Source: Nocardioides sp. URHA0020 | Lineage (GTDB): Bacteria; Actinomycetota; Actinomycetes; Propionibacteriales; Nocardioidaceae | Length of the DNA: 64,000 nt | Reading direction: 5' to 3' | Assembly (NCBI RefSeq): GCF_000620705.1 | Contig: NZ_KK211166.1 | Coordinates: forward strand, 793,117 to 857,116 | In this document: positions 52,851 to 59,895 of the stretch, piece by piece | Position numbering within the stretch: position 1 is the stretch's first letter | Layout of the letters: each line of letters begins with the position of its first letter | Made by a program: the position numbers and the translations under genes | Notes under the pieces: generated by a model | What the model was told of the DNA's origin: nothing | What the model saw: the letters and a program-made list of their open reading frames with translations, nothing else | Database searches by the model: none

Positions 52851-53966
52851 ATGCCCCGACCGTGGCGCCGCCGGCACCTGGGCACCGAGGCCGACCGCGC
52901 CACCTTCCGCACGCTCCACAACGCCTCCCTCGCGGCGCCGGCGCTGCGTGCGGGTCTCACCGCCGACAGCGCCGAGCGCAGCATCCGGCACCTGCACGAC
53001 CTGCTCGGCAGCCCGGCCCTCGCACTGACCGACACGGCCGGCCTGCTCGCCTGGCACGGCTCCGGCCAGCACCACCGGGAGCAGTCCGCCGGGCTCGCGG
53101 CGGTGACGGTGGAGGCCGGCCGGACCCGGGTCTTCGACCGCAGTGACCTGCGGTGCACGGTCGCCGGGTGTGAGATCCGGGCGGCCGTCGTCAGCCCCCT
53201 GGTCACCGAGCAGCGGGTGGTCGGCACGCTCCAGGTCTTCGCCGCCCAGCCCACGGCCGGGCTGGCGCGAGCCGCCGACGAGGTGGCGCTGTGGGTCAGC
53301 GCCCAGCTCGAGCTCGCCGAGCTCGACGCGTCGCGCACCCGGCTGATGGAGGCCGAGGTGCGGGCGATGCGGGCCCAGATCAGCCCGCACTTCATCTACA
53401 ACTCCCTCGGCGCGATCGCCAGCTTCGTGCGCACCGACCCCGACCGGGCCCGCGACCTGCTGACGGAGTTCGCCGACTTCACCCGCTACTCCTTCCGCAC
53501 CCACGGTGAGTACACGACGCTGGCCGAGGAGCTCCGCTCGGTCGAGCGCTACCTGCTGCTCGAGCAGGCGCGCTTCGGCGACCGGCTGCGGGTGACGCTC
53601 CGCATCGCCCCCGAGGTGCTGCCCGTCGCCGTCCCCTTCCTGTGCATCCAGCCGCTGGTCGAGAACGCCGTGCGCCACGGCCTCGAGTCCGCGGAGGGGG
53701 GCGGCTCGATCAGCATCGTCGCCCGCGACCACGACCAGGAGTGCGTCATCGAGGTGGAGGACGACGGCGTCGGCGAGGACCCCGACGTCGTACGGCGAGC
53801 GCTGGCCGGCGACGCGTCCCTCGACTCGGTCGGGCTGGGCAACGTCGACGGCCGGCTGCGGACCACGTTCGGCGACGGCTACGGGCTGGTGGTGGAAACG
53901 GCGCCCGGAGCGGGTACGAGGGTGACTGTCCGGGTCCCCAAGTTCGCACCGGGGGTGCACGCATGA
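52851..53966 (+). CDS. LytS-type sensor histidine kinase
   Basis: ATG 52851, 10 nt after the methyltransferase stop. The 371-residue protein lacks membrane segments. Residues about 50-165 look GAF-like (LLAWHGSGQHHREQSAGLAA; VVSPLVTEQRVVGTLQVFAA). The His_kinase domain has MRAQISPHFIYNSLGAIASF with the phosphorylated histidine, then VPFLCIQPLVENAVRHGLES (N box) and DDGVGED with VGLGNVDGRL (G boxes). The stop overlaps the LytTR regulator ATG by 4 nt. It likely senses a cytoplasmic signal and controls the acetate-type symporter downstream. Confidence 0.9.
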   Translation: MPRPWRRRHLGTEADRATFRTLHNASLAAPALRAGLTADSAERSIRHLHDLLGSPALALTDTAGLLAWHGSGQHHREQSAGLAAVTVEAGRTRVFDRSDLRCTVAGCEIRAAVVSPLVTEQRVVGTLQVFAAQPTAGLARAADEVALWVSAQLELAELDASRTRLMEAEVRAMRAQISPHFIYNSLGAIASFVRTDPDRARDLLTEFADFTRYSFRTHGEYTTLAEELRSVERYLLLEQARFGDRLRVTLRIAPEVLPVAVPFLCIQPLVENAVRHGLESAEGGGSISIVARDHDQECVIEVEDDGVGEDPDVVRRALAGDASLDSVGLGNVDGRLRTTFGDGYGLVVETAPGAGTRVTVRVPKFAPGVHA

Positions 53967-54709
53967 AGGTCCTCGTGGTCGACGACGAGCGTCCCGCCCT
54001 CGACGAGCTCGCCTACCTGCTCGCCGCCGAGCAGCGCGTGGGCGAGGTGGTCACCAGCTCGTCGGCGACCGACGCCCTGCGGATCCTGCGGGAGGGCACC
54101 ATCGACGCCGTCTTCCTCGACGTCCAGATGCCCGGCCTCACCGGCCTGGAGCTGGCGCAGGTCCTCGGGCGCTTCCGCGCCCCGCCCCCGGTCGTCTTCG
54201 TCACCGCCCACGAGCGACACGCGGTCGAGGCCTTCGACCTGCACGCGGTCGACTATGTGCTCAAGCCGGTGCGCGCGGACCGGCTGGCCGAGGCCGTACG
54301 ACGGGTGGTCGCTGCCGTCGGCGGCACGACCGAGGCGGCGCCGGCACGCGACGACGCGCAGGTGGCGGTCGAGCGTGGCGGCGTCACCCGCTTCATCAAC
54401 CGCTGCGACATCACCCACGTCGAGGCCCAGGGCGACTACGCCCGGCTGCACACCGCGAGCGAGTCCCACCTCCTGCGCAGCCCGCTGACGACGCTCGAGG
54501 AGGAGTGGGCGGCCGCCGGGTTCGTGCGGATCCACCGCTCGTTGCTGGTGTCGCTCTCGCACGTCAGCGAGGTGCGGATGGACGGCGGCCGCTGCACGGT
54601 CGTGGTCGGACCGCGCGGAGGACAGCACGGGGTGGAGCTCGGCGTCAGCCGGCGGCACACCCGCGAGCTGCGCGAGCTGCTGCTGGCGTCGCGGACCGTC
54701 GGTCCGTGA
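53963..54709 (+). CDS. LytTR-family response regulator
   Basis: A 248-residue protein. Receiver domain: KVLVVDDERPALDELAYLLA, phosphoacceptor Asp in AVFLDVQMPGLTGLELAQVL (about residue 54), VVFVTAHERHAVEAF and DYVLKPVRADRLAEAVRR. The C-terminal LytTR DNA-binding domain has VAVERGGVTRFINRCDITHV, EAQGDYARLHTASESHLLR and FVRIHRSLLVSLSHVSEVR. Translationally coupled to the kinase before and to the small membrane protein after (GTGA overlap). Confidence 0.93.
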   Translation: MKVLVVDDERPALDELAYLLAAEQRVGEVVTSSSATDALRILREGTIDAVFLDVQMPGLTGLELAQVLGRFRAPPPVVFVTAHERHAVEAFDLHAVDYVLKPVRADRLAEAVRRVVAAVGGTTEAAPARDDAQVAVERGGVTRFINRCDITHVEAQGDYARLHTASESHLLRSPLTTLEEEWAAAGFVRIHRSLLVSLSHVSEVRMDGGRCTVVVGPRGGQHGVELGVSRRHTRELRELLLASRTVGP

Positions 54710-55074
54710 CCGACCCGCCGGAGAGGGTCCGGGTCACCGGACCGCCACGTCGGCAGCCTCCGGTCCGCCGCGCCTCCGACATCGACGCCGGCACCAACCT
54801 CGGCGGCGTCTACATGCGGTCGCTGCTGCGCGAGCAGCTCCGGCTGGCGATCGGGGTGCTCGCGGTGATGGGGCTGACGATCGGGCTGCTGCCGCTCGCC
54901 TTCCACCTGGCGCCCGGCCTCTCCGGCGTACGCGTGCTCGGGATGCCGCTGGGCTGGCTGCTGCTCGGCGTCCTGGTCTACCCGGCGCTGGTCGGCCTGG
55001 GGTGGGCCTACGTGCGCCGGGCCGAGCGCAACGAGCGCGACTTCGCCGAGCTGCTGTCGGAGACCGAGCGGTGA
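54706..55074 (+). CDS. small membrane protein coupled to the symporter
   Basis: A 122-residue protein from GTG 54706. A polar N-terminus (DAGTNLGGVYMRSLLREQLR) precedes two transmembrane segments (LAIGVLAVMGLTIGLLPLAF; GMPLGWLLLGVLVYPALVGL) and a charged tail (YVRRAERNERDFAELLSETE). Same size and two-helix plan as the DUF485/YjcH-like companions of ActP acetate permeases. Overlaps the symporter gene by 4 nt. Confidence 0.75.
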   Translation: MTDPPERVRVTGPPRRQPPVRRASDIDAGTNLGGVYMRSLLREQLRLAIGVLAVMGLTIGLLPLAFHLAPGLSGVRVLGMPLGWLLLGVLVYPALVGLGWAYVRRAERNERDFAELLSETER

Positions 55075-56579
55075 GCCCCGGCCTCGATGCCGCCCCCGGC
55101 ATCGTCGCGATCGCCTTCGTGACGGTCGCGACGCTGGCGATCGGCACCTGGGGCCTGCGGTTCTCGCGCACGACGAGCGACTTCTTCGTCGCCTCGCGGT
55201 CCGTCCACCCGCGGCTCAACGCGAGCGCCATCGGCGGGGAGTACCTCTCGGCCGCGTCCTTCCTCGGCGTCGCCGGGCTGGTGCTGCTCAACGGCGCCGA
55301 CATGCTGTGGTACCCCGTCGGCTGGACCGCCGGCTACCTCGTGCTGCTGGTCCTGGTGGCCGCCCCGCTGCGGCGGTCGGGCGCCTACACGCTGCCCGAC
55401 TTCGCCGAGGCCCGGCTGGGCTCCCGCGGCGTACGCGCCGCCTGCTCGGTGCTCGTCGTCGCCATCGGCTGGCTCTACCTGCTGCCGCAGTTCCAGGGCG
55501 CCGGGCTCACCCTGCGCTCCGCGGTCGGCGCGCCGACCTGGCTCGGGCCCGTGATCGTCGGGGTCGTCGTGCTCGCCAACGTCACCTCCGGCGGGATGCG
55601 CAGCATCACCTTCGTGCAGGCCTTCCAGTACTGGCTCAAGCTCACCGCCCTGCTCGTCCCGGCAGCCGTGCTGCTGGTGGTGTGGGCGGGCGACTCCTCG
55701 CCTCCGGCGTCCGGTGCCGGCGGCTGGTCGGTGCCGCTCGCCTCGGGCGGGCCGTCCGGGCTGTACGTCACCTACTCGCTGATCATCGCCACGTTCCTCG
55801 GCACCATGGGGCTGCCCCACGTGGTCGTGCGGTTCTACACGAACCCCGACGGCCGGGCCGCTCGGCGTACGACGCTCGTGGTGCTCGTGCTGCTCGGGCT
55901 CTTCTACCTGCTGCCGCCGGTCTACGGCGCCCTCGGCCGGATCTACGCGCCCGAGCTCGCGGTGTCGGGACGGTCCGACGCCCTGGTGCTCGAGCTGCCG
56001 CGGATCATGGTCGACGGGCTGCTCGGCGAGGTGCTCACCGGCCTCGTCACGGCCGGCGCGTTCGCGGCCTTCCTCTCCACGTCGTCGGGCCTCTCGATCG
56101 CGGTCGCGGGCGTGCTGAGCCAGGACGTCACCGGTCGCTCCCGCCGCCTCGGCGGGGTCGCCGCCTTCCGGCTCGCGGCGGTGGTGGCCGTGACGGTCCC
56201 GTGCGTCGTCGCCCTGCTGGCGCCGAACCTCGGGGTCGCCCGCGCGGTCGGGCTGGCCTTCGCGATGGCGGCCGCGACCTTCTGCCCGCTGCTCCTGCTC
56301 GGCATCTGGTGGCGCGGCCTCACGCCGTACGGCGCGGTCGCGGGGCTGGTCGTCGGCGGCCTGACCTCCGCGGTCGCGATCGCGTGGACCGTCGGCGTCG
56401 CGGACCCCGACGGCTGGGTGGACGCGCTGATGGGGCAGCCCGCGGCCTGGACGGTCCCGCTCGCGCTGGCGACGATGGTGTCGGTGTCGCTGCTCACCCG
56501 CGACAGCGTGCCGGCCCACGCCGACCGGTTCCTGGTGCGGCTGCACACGCCCGAGACGCTGGAGCTGGACCGGGGCTGA
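55071..56579 (+). CDS. sodium:solute symporter, cation acetate (ActP-like)
   Basis: A 502-residue membrane protein from GTG 55071 with about 13 hydrophobic segments. SSS-family marks: FFVASRSVHPRLNASAIGGE near TM1-2, YLSAASFLGVAGLVLLNGAD, RRSGAYTLPDFAEARLGSRG, FLGTMGLPHVVVRFYTNPDG and AAFLSTSSGLSIAVAGVLSQ. It imports short monocarboxylates such as acetate with sodium or protons. The pairing with a LytS/LytTR system and a small helper protein is a known actinobacterial arrangement. Ends before a long hairpin. Confidence 0.9.
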   Translation: MSPGLDAAPGIVAIAFVTVATLAIGTWGLRFSRTTSDFFVASRSVHPRLNASAIGGEYLSAASFLGVAGLVLLNGADMLWYPVGWTAGYLVLLVLVAAPLRRSGAYTLPDFAEARLGSRGVRAACSVLVVAIGWLYLLPQFQGAGLTLRSAVGAPTWLGPVIVGVVVLANVTSGGMRSITFVQAFQYWLKLTALLVPAAVLLVVWAGDSSPPASGAGGWSVPLASGGPSGLYVTYSLIIATFLGTMGLPHVVVRFYTNPDGRAARRTTLVVLVLLGLFYLLPPVYGALGRIYAPELAVSGRSDALVLELPRIMVDGLLGEVLTGLVTAGAFAAFLSTSSGLSIAVAGVLSQDVTGRSRRLGGVAAFRLAAVVAVTVPCVVALLAPNLGVARAVGLAFAMAAATFCPLLLLGIWWRGLTPYGAVAGLVVGGLTSAVAIAWTVGVADPDGWVDALMGQPAAWTVPLALATMVSVSLLTRDSVPAHADRFLVRLHTPETLELDRG

Positions 56580-56581
56580 GC

Positions 56582-56644
56582 CGTCGAGACACCCGGAGTG
56601 GCTGTCACCGAGGCCGCCCGACAGCCAGTTCGGGTGTCTCGACG
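56582..56644. terminator. long composite hairpin, possible dispersed repeat
   Basis: Outer perfect arms of 13 bp, CGTCGAGACACCC / GGGTGTCTCGACG, enclose inner arms TGGCTGTC / GACAGCCA. It begins 3 nt after the symporter stop. It probably ends the kinase-to-symporter operon; the layered symmetry also resembles a REP-like dispersed element. Confidence 0.75.
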
Positions 56645-56666
56645 CGGGCTCCGTAGGCTCGACCAC

Positions 56667-57317
56667 GTGCGCCTCATCCTGATCCGGCACGGGGAGACCC
56701 CGTCCAACGTCGCCGGCGCCCTCGACACCGCGGCCCCCGGCGCGCCCCTGACCCCGCTCGGGCACCGGCAGGCAGCGGCGGTCGCGCCCGTGCTGACCGT
56801 CGAGCGGATCAGCGCCGTCCACGCCTCGCCGCTCGTCCGCACCCAGCTCACGGCGGCGCCGCTCGCCACCGCCCGCGGGCTCGACGTCGTCGTGACAGCG
56901 GGGCTGGAGGAGATCGCCGCCGGCGGGCTGGAGATGCGCGCCGACGAGGAGGCGATCGCGGCGTACGCCGACACCGTCGCCGCCTGGATCGGCGGCGACC
57001 TGGGCGTCGAGATGCCGGGCGGCCCGGACGGGCACGCGTTCTTCGAGCGGTACGACGCCGCGGTGGCCGCCATCGCGGCGGCGCACGCCGACGACGCCAC
57101 CGTGGCGGCGTTCAGCCACGGCGCCGCGATCCGGACGTTCGCCGCCCGCCACGGCGGACCGGCCGACGCCCGCCTGCTCAACACCGGCGCGGTCGTGCTC
57201 GAGGGCTCGCCGCGTGCCGGCTGGGCCGTCACCCGCTGGTCGCGCGACCCGCTGGGCGGCGCCCACCTGGCCGACACCGCGGCCGTCGACCCGACCGGGG
57301 ACCCGGACCCGGTCTGA
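56667..57317 (+). CDS. histidine phosphatase family protein (phosphoglycerate-mutase-like)
   Basis: GTG 56667 starts directly at the core motif: RLILIRHGETPSNVAGALD (RHG with the phosphorylated His at about residue 8). Later LTPLGHRQAAAVAPVL, VHASPLVRTQLTAAPLA, LEEIAAGGLEMRADE and the second histidine in VAAFSHGAAIRTFAA complete the active site. 216 residues, typical length. Substrate unknown. Monocistronic, converging on the globin gene with 34 bp between. Confidence 0.9.
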   Translation: MRLILIRHGETPSNVAGALDTAAPGAPLTPLGHRQAAAVAPVLTVERISAVHASPLVRTQLTAAPLATARGLDVVVTAGLEEIAAGGLEMRADEEAIAAYADTVAAWIGGDLGVEMPGGPDGHAFFERYDAAVAAIAAAHADDATVAAFSHGAAIRTFAARHGGPADARLLNTGAVVLEGSPRAGWAVTRWSRDPLGGAHLADTAAVDPTGDPDPV

Positions 57318-57351
57318 GACCCGGCTCGGACCAGGCTGGGACCAGGCTGCG

Positions 57352-57759
57352 TCAGACGGGCTGCGGTGCCGGGTAGCCGGCCAGCATGAGCCCGGCCACG
57401 ACGCCGAGCGCCTCGGACCACGCGGCCGTCATCTCCGGGGTCCAGGCGGCGCCCCCACGCTCCGCCATGGCCGCGACCAGGCACTCGGCGACCGCGTCGA
57501 ACATCTCCGGGGTCGCGCCGTACGTCGCGTGCTTGGCCCCGAGCGCCCCGAGCGTGGAGGTGAGCCACGCGGGGTCGTCGAGGTGGTCCAGGACGGCGAT
57601 CACGGCCACCCGCAGCATGGCCGCCTGCGGGCGCACGTCGGCGGAGAACATCGGGCGGACCGCCGGGTGGCGCTCGAAGAGGATCTCGTAGAAGCGGGTG
57701 ATGAGGCCTTCGTCGGTGTCGGCGAGCGCGAGGCCGGCCATCAGGAGTTCTTTGTTCAT
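57352..57759 (-). CDS. globin-domain protein (flavohaemoglobin-type globin)
   Basis: A 135-residue stand-alone globin. MNKELLMAGLALADTDEGLI, TRFYEILFERHPAVRPMFSA and the proximal histidine in LGALGAKHATYGATPEMFDA fit flavohaemoglobin N-terminal globins; WTPEMTAAWSEALGVVAGLM is helix H. The reductase domain is absent. ATG 57759 starts the family homology; the longer frame is the antisense-like extension. The position next to the nitrite reductase operon suggests a role with NO or nitrite stress, which is inference. Confidence 0.88.
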   Translation of the reverse strand: MNKELLMAGLALADTDEGLITRFYEILFERHPAVRPMFSADVRPQAAMLRVAVIAVLDHLDDPAWLTSTLGALGAKHATYGATPEMFDAVAECLVAAMAERGGAAWTPEMTAAWSEALGVVAGLMLAGYPAPQPV

Positions 57760-57809
57760 GGCCAGACCCTGACCCGCGCGGCTTGCAAGATCCCTGCGGG
57801 CTGGTTGCA

Positions 57810-58454
57810 CTACGCGCTGCGACGGTCGGCGAGGACCGCCAGGGCCCGCTCCACGACCAGGTCGACGACCGCCGGATGGGCACCGATCACGTCGGCGACG
57901 ACGCCCGCACGGGCCGACGCAGCGCGGCAGCGGTCGGCGAAGAACCCCGGAGCCAGCAGGTACGGCGACACGGCGTCGTCCGGGTTGACCAGGTCGGCCG
58001 GCCGACGACCGAGACCCGAGAGGGTGGCGACGCGCACCGGGCCGCCCCACCGCTCGGCGAGGTACGCCGCGGCCAGCGCCTGGTCGCGGGTGGCCAGCGG
58101 GTCGCTGGAGCCTGCCGCCACCAGCACCACGGGCTGCCCCGGGGTGGCGCCCGCCGACACCAGCCGACCCGCCTGGGCGGTCGCCAGCAGCGGGTCCGGC
58201 CCGAGCGCCCGGTCGGCGGCGAGGTCGTGGCGGATGTGGTGACCGGTCGAGAGCAGCAGCGGCACGACCACCGACGGCCGGCCCGACTCCATCACGGAGG
58301 CGAAGGACGGCTCCGCCAGCTCGACGTACGACGCCACCGCCGGCATCGCGAGCCGCGACCCGGCGAGCCGGGTGAGCTCGCGGGCCACCTCGTTGCCGGG
58401 GGCGTGCCGGGTGCCGTGCGCGACGGTGACGAGCCGGGTGCCCGGGGAGGTCAC
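57810..58454 (-). CDS. sirohydrochlorin chelatase-like (CbiX) protein
   Basis: GTG 58454 lies inside the hemD stop (GTGA). The 214-residue protein has TRLVTVAHGTRHAPGNEVAR (metal-binding histidine in HGT), VASYVELAEPSFASVM, VVVPLLLSTGHHIRHDLA (two more histidines) and VLVAAGSSDPLATRDQALAA, the CbiX/SirB duplicated layout. It would insert Fe2+ or Co2+ into sirohydrochlorin, giving siroheme for NirB. Last gene of the nas-nir operon. Confidence 0.85.
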   Translation of the reverse strand: MTSPGTRLVTVAHGTRHAPGNEVARELTRLAGSRLAMPAVASYVELAEPSFASVMESGRPSVVVPLLLSTGHHIRHDLAADRALGPDPLLATAQAGRLVSAGATPGQPVVLVAAGSSDPLATRDQALAAAYLAERWGGPVRVATLSGLGRRPADLVNPDDAVSPYLLAPGFFADRCRAASARAGVVADVIGAHPAVVDLVVERALAVLADRRSA

Positions 58455-59569
58455 GGCGCCACCGCCAGCCGGTAGCCGCGCTTGACGACGGTCTGCACCG
58501 TCCGCGTCCCGAGCGCCGCCCGGAGCCGGGCGACCGCCATCTCGACGGCGTGCTCCGAGCCGGCCGTGCCCGAGGGCAGCATCGCCAGCAGCGCCGGCCG
58601 GGCGACGACGTTGCCGGGGTTGGCGACCAGCGCGTGCAGCACCGCGGCCGGTGCGGGTGACAGCCTCACCTCGTGGCCGTCGAGCAGCACGTCGTCGCCG
58701 TGCAGGAGCAGCTGGTGCCCGCCGACCAGCTCCAGCGTGAGTCCGGAGCGCCGCGACGGCAGCTCCACCTCGAGCTGCTTGACCATCGCGGTCAGCCGCG
58801 ACCGCTCGGGGTAGATCGTGGGCACGCCCCACATCTCGAACGCCGCGGCCGTCACCGGCCCCACGCACGACGCGACCACGTCGGCCTGGAAGGCGCCGAC
58901 CAGCTCCTCGCGACGCCCCGTCGGACCGGCGGCGTCCATCAGCGCGGCCACCGCCGGCGCCGAGGTGAAGGTCACCGCGTCGAGCGAGCGGTCGGCGACC
59001 AGGTCGATCAGCGCGAACATCGGCTCGAGGTCGGAGGCCGCCTCGACCCGGTAGACGGTCACCGTCGTGACGTCGGCACCCTGCCGGCGCAGGGCGTGCG
59101 CCACCATCGACAACGATTGCCCGTGCTCCTGCACGACGATGCGCAGGCCGGTCAGGTCCCGGCCGCGCAGGTGCTCCAGCACGTCCTCGAAGCACTCCGA
59201 CTCGGGCGCCCAGAGCTCCCGCAGACCCTGCCGCCGCAGCGCGCCGACGCTCTTCGGTCCGCGGGCCAGGATCTCCGCGGAGCCCAGCGCCGTCAGCAGG
59301 TCCGGCAGCAGGCCCCAGCGCTCCGCCGCCGAGAACCACGACTTCATGCCGATGCCGGTCGTCGCCAGGAACATGTCGACCGGCCGGCCCAGCACCTCCT
59401 CGGTCGAGGCCCGCAGCTGTCCGTCGTCGATCTGGTTGGGGTCCAGCGAGAGCGCCGGCGCCCACTCGACCGCGGCACCGCGCCGCTCCAGCAGCACGAT
59501 CTGCTCGTCCACCTTCCGGGCAGCGGTCACGCCGACCCGGAAGCCGCTCAGCGGAAGGGCTTCACTCAT
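58451..59569 (-). CDS. hemD: uroporphyrinogen-III synthase with C-terminal winged helix
   Basis: ATG 59569 overlaps the nirD stop. Residues 1-270 are HemD (FRVGVTAARKVDEQIVLLER, LATTGIGMKSWFSAAERWGL, VTVYRVEAASDLEPMFALID, VASCVGPVTAAAFEMWGVP). Residues about 275-372 are an OmpR-type winged helix (GDDVLLDGHEVRLSPAPAAV, LARLRAALGTRTVQTVVKRG, YRLAVAP). HemD makes the precursor of siroheme; the attached DNA-binding domain is known in actinobacterial nitrate operons and suggests that the enzyme also regulates. Coupled to nirD and the chelatase gene. Confidence 0.9.
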   Translation of the reverse strand: MSEALPLSGFRVGVTAARKVDEQIVLLERRGAAVEWAPALSLDPNQIDDGQLRASTEEVLGRPVDMFLATTGIGMKSWFSAAERWGLLPDLLTALGSAEILARGPKSVGALRRQGLRELWAPESECFEDVLEHLRGRDLTGLRIVVQEHGQSLSMVAHALRRQGADVTTVTVYRVEAASDLEPMFALIDLVADRSLDAVTFTSAPAVAALMDAAGPTGRREELVGAFQADVVASCVGPVTAAAFEMWGVPTIYPERSRLTAMVKQLEVELPSRRSGLTLELVGGHQLLLHGDDVLLDGHEVRLSPAPAAVLHALVANPGNVVARPALLAMLPSGTAGSEHAVEMAVARLRAALGTRTVQTVVKRGYRLAVAP

Positions 59570-59895
59570 GGACTCTCCTGCCGGGCACCGACGAGGACGA
59601 GACCGTCGTCGACCCGGACGTCGTACGTCGGGACCCGGATCGCCGCATCGTCGAGGCACTGTCCGGTGCGCAGGTCGAAGGCCTGCTTGTGCATCGGTGA
59701 GGCGACGTACGGGACGTCACCGCGTGTGCCGACGATGCCCCGAGCCAAGACCGATGCCTGGGCACAAGGGTCGTAGTTGGACATCGCGTAGACGTTGCCG
59801 TCGTGTGTCCGGAAGATTGCGACCGCGGCGCCGTCGACCAGCGCGGCGACGCCGCCCTCGACCTCGATCTGGTCGAGGCGGCACACCGCGATCAC
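59566..59895 (-). CDS. nirD: nitrite reductase (NADH) small subunit
   Basis: A 109-residue Rieske-like protein from GTG 59895, overlapping the nirB stop by 4 nt. VIAVCRLDQIEVEGGVAALV, DGAAVAIFRTHDGNVYAMSN, CAQASVLARGIVGTRG and VPYVASPMHKQAFDLRTGQC fit NirD, in which the iron-cluster ligands of true Rieske proteins are partly replaced. It forms the assimilatory nitrite reductase with NirB. Confidence 0.92.
   Translation of the reverse strand: MIAVCRLDQIEVEGGVAALVDGAAVAIFRTHDGNVYAMSNYDPCAQASVLARGIVGTRGDVPYVASPMHKQAFDLRTGQCLDDAAIRVPTYDVRVDDGLVLVGARQESP

Noticed and set aside
55008..57266. 752-aa minus-strand open frame
   Set aside because: Antisense shadow of the symporter and phosphatase genes, both of which have clear motifs.
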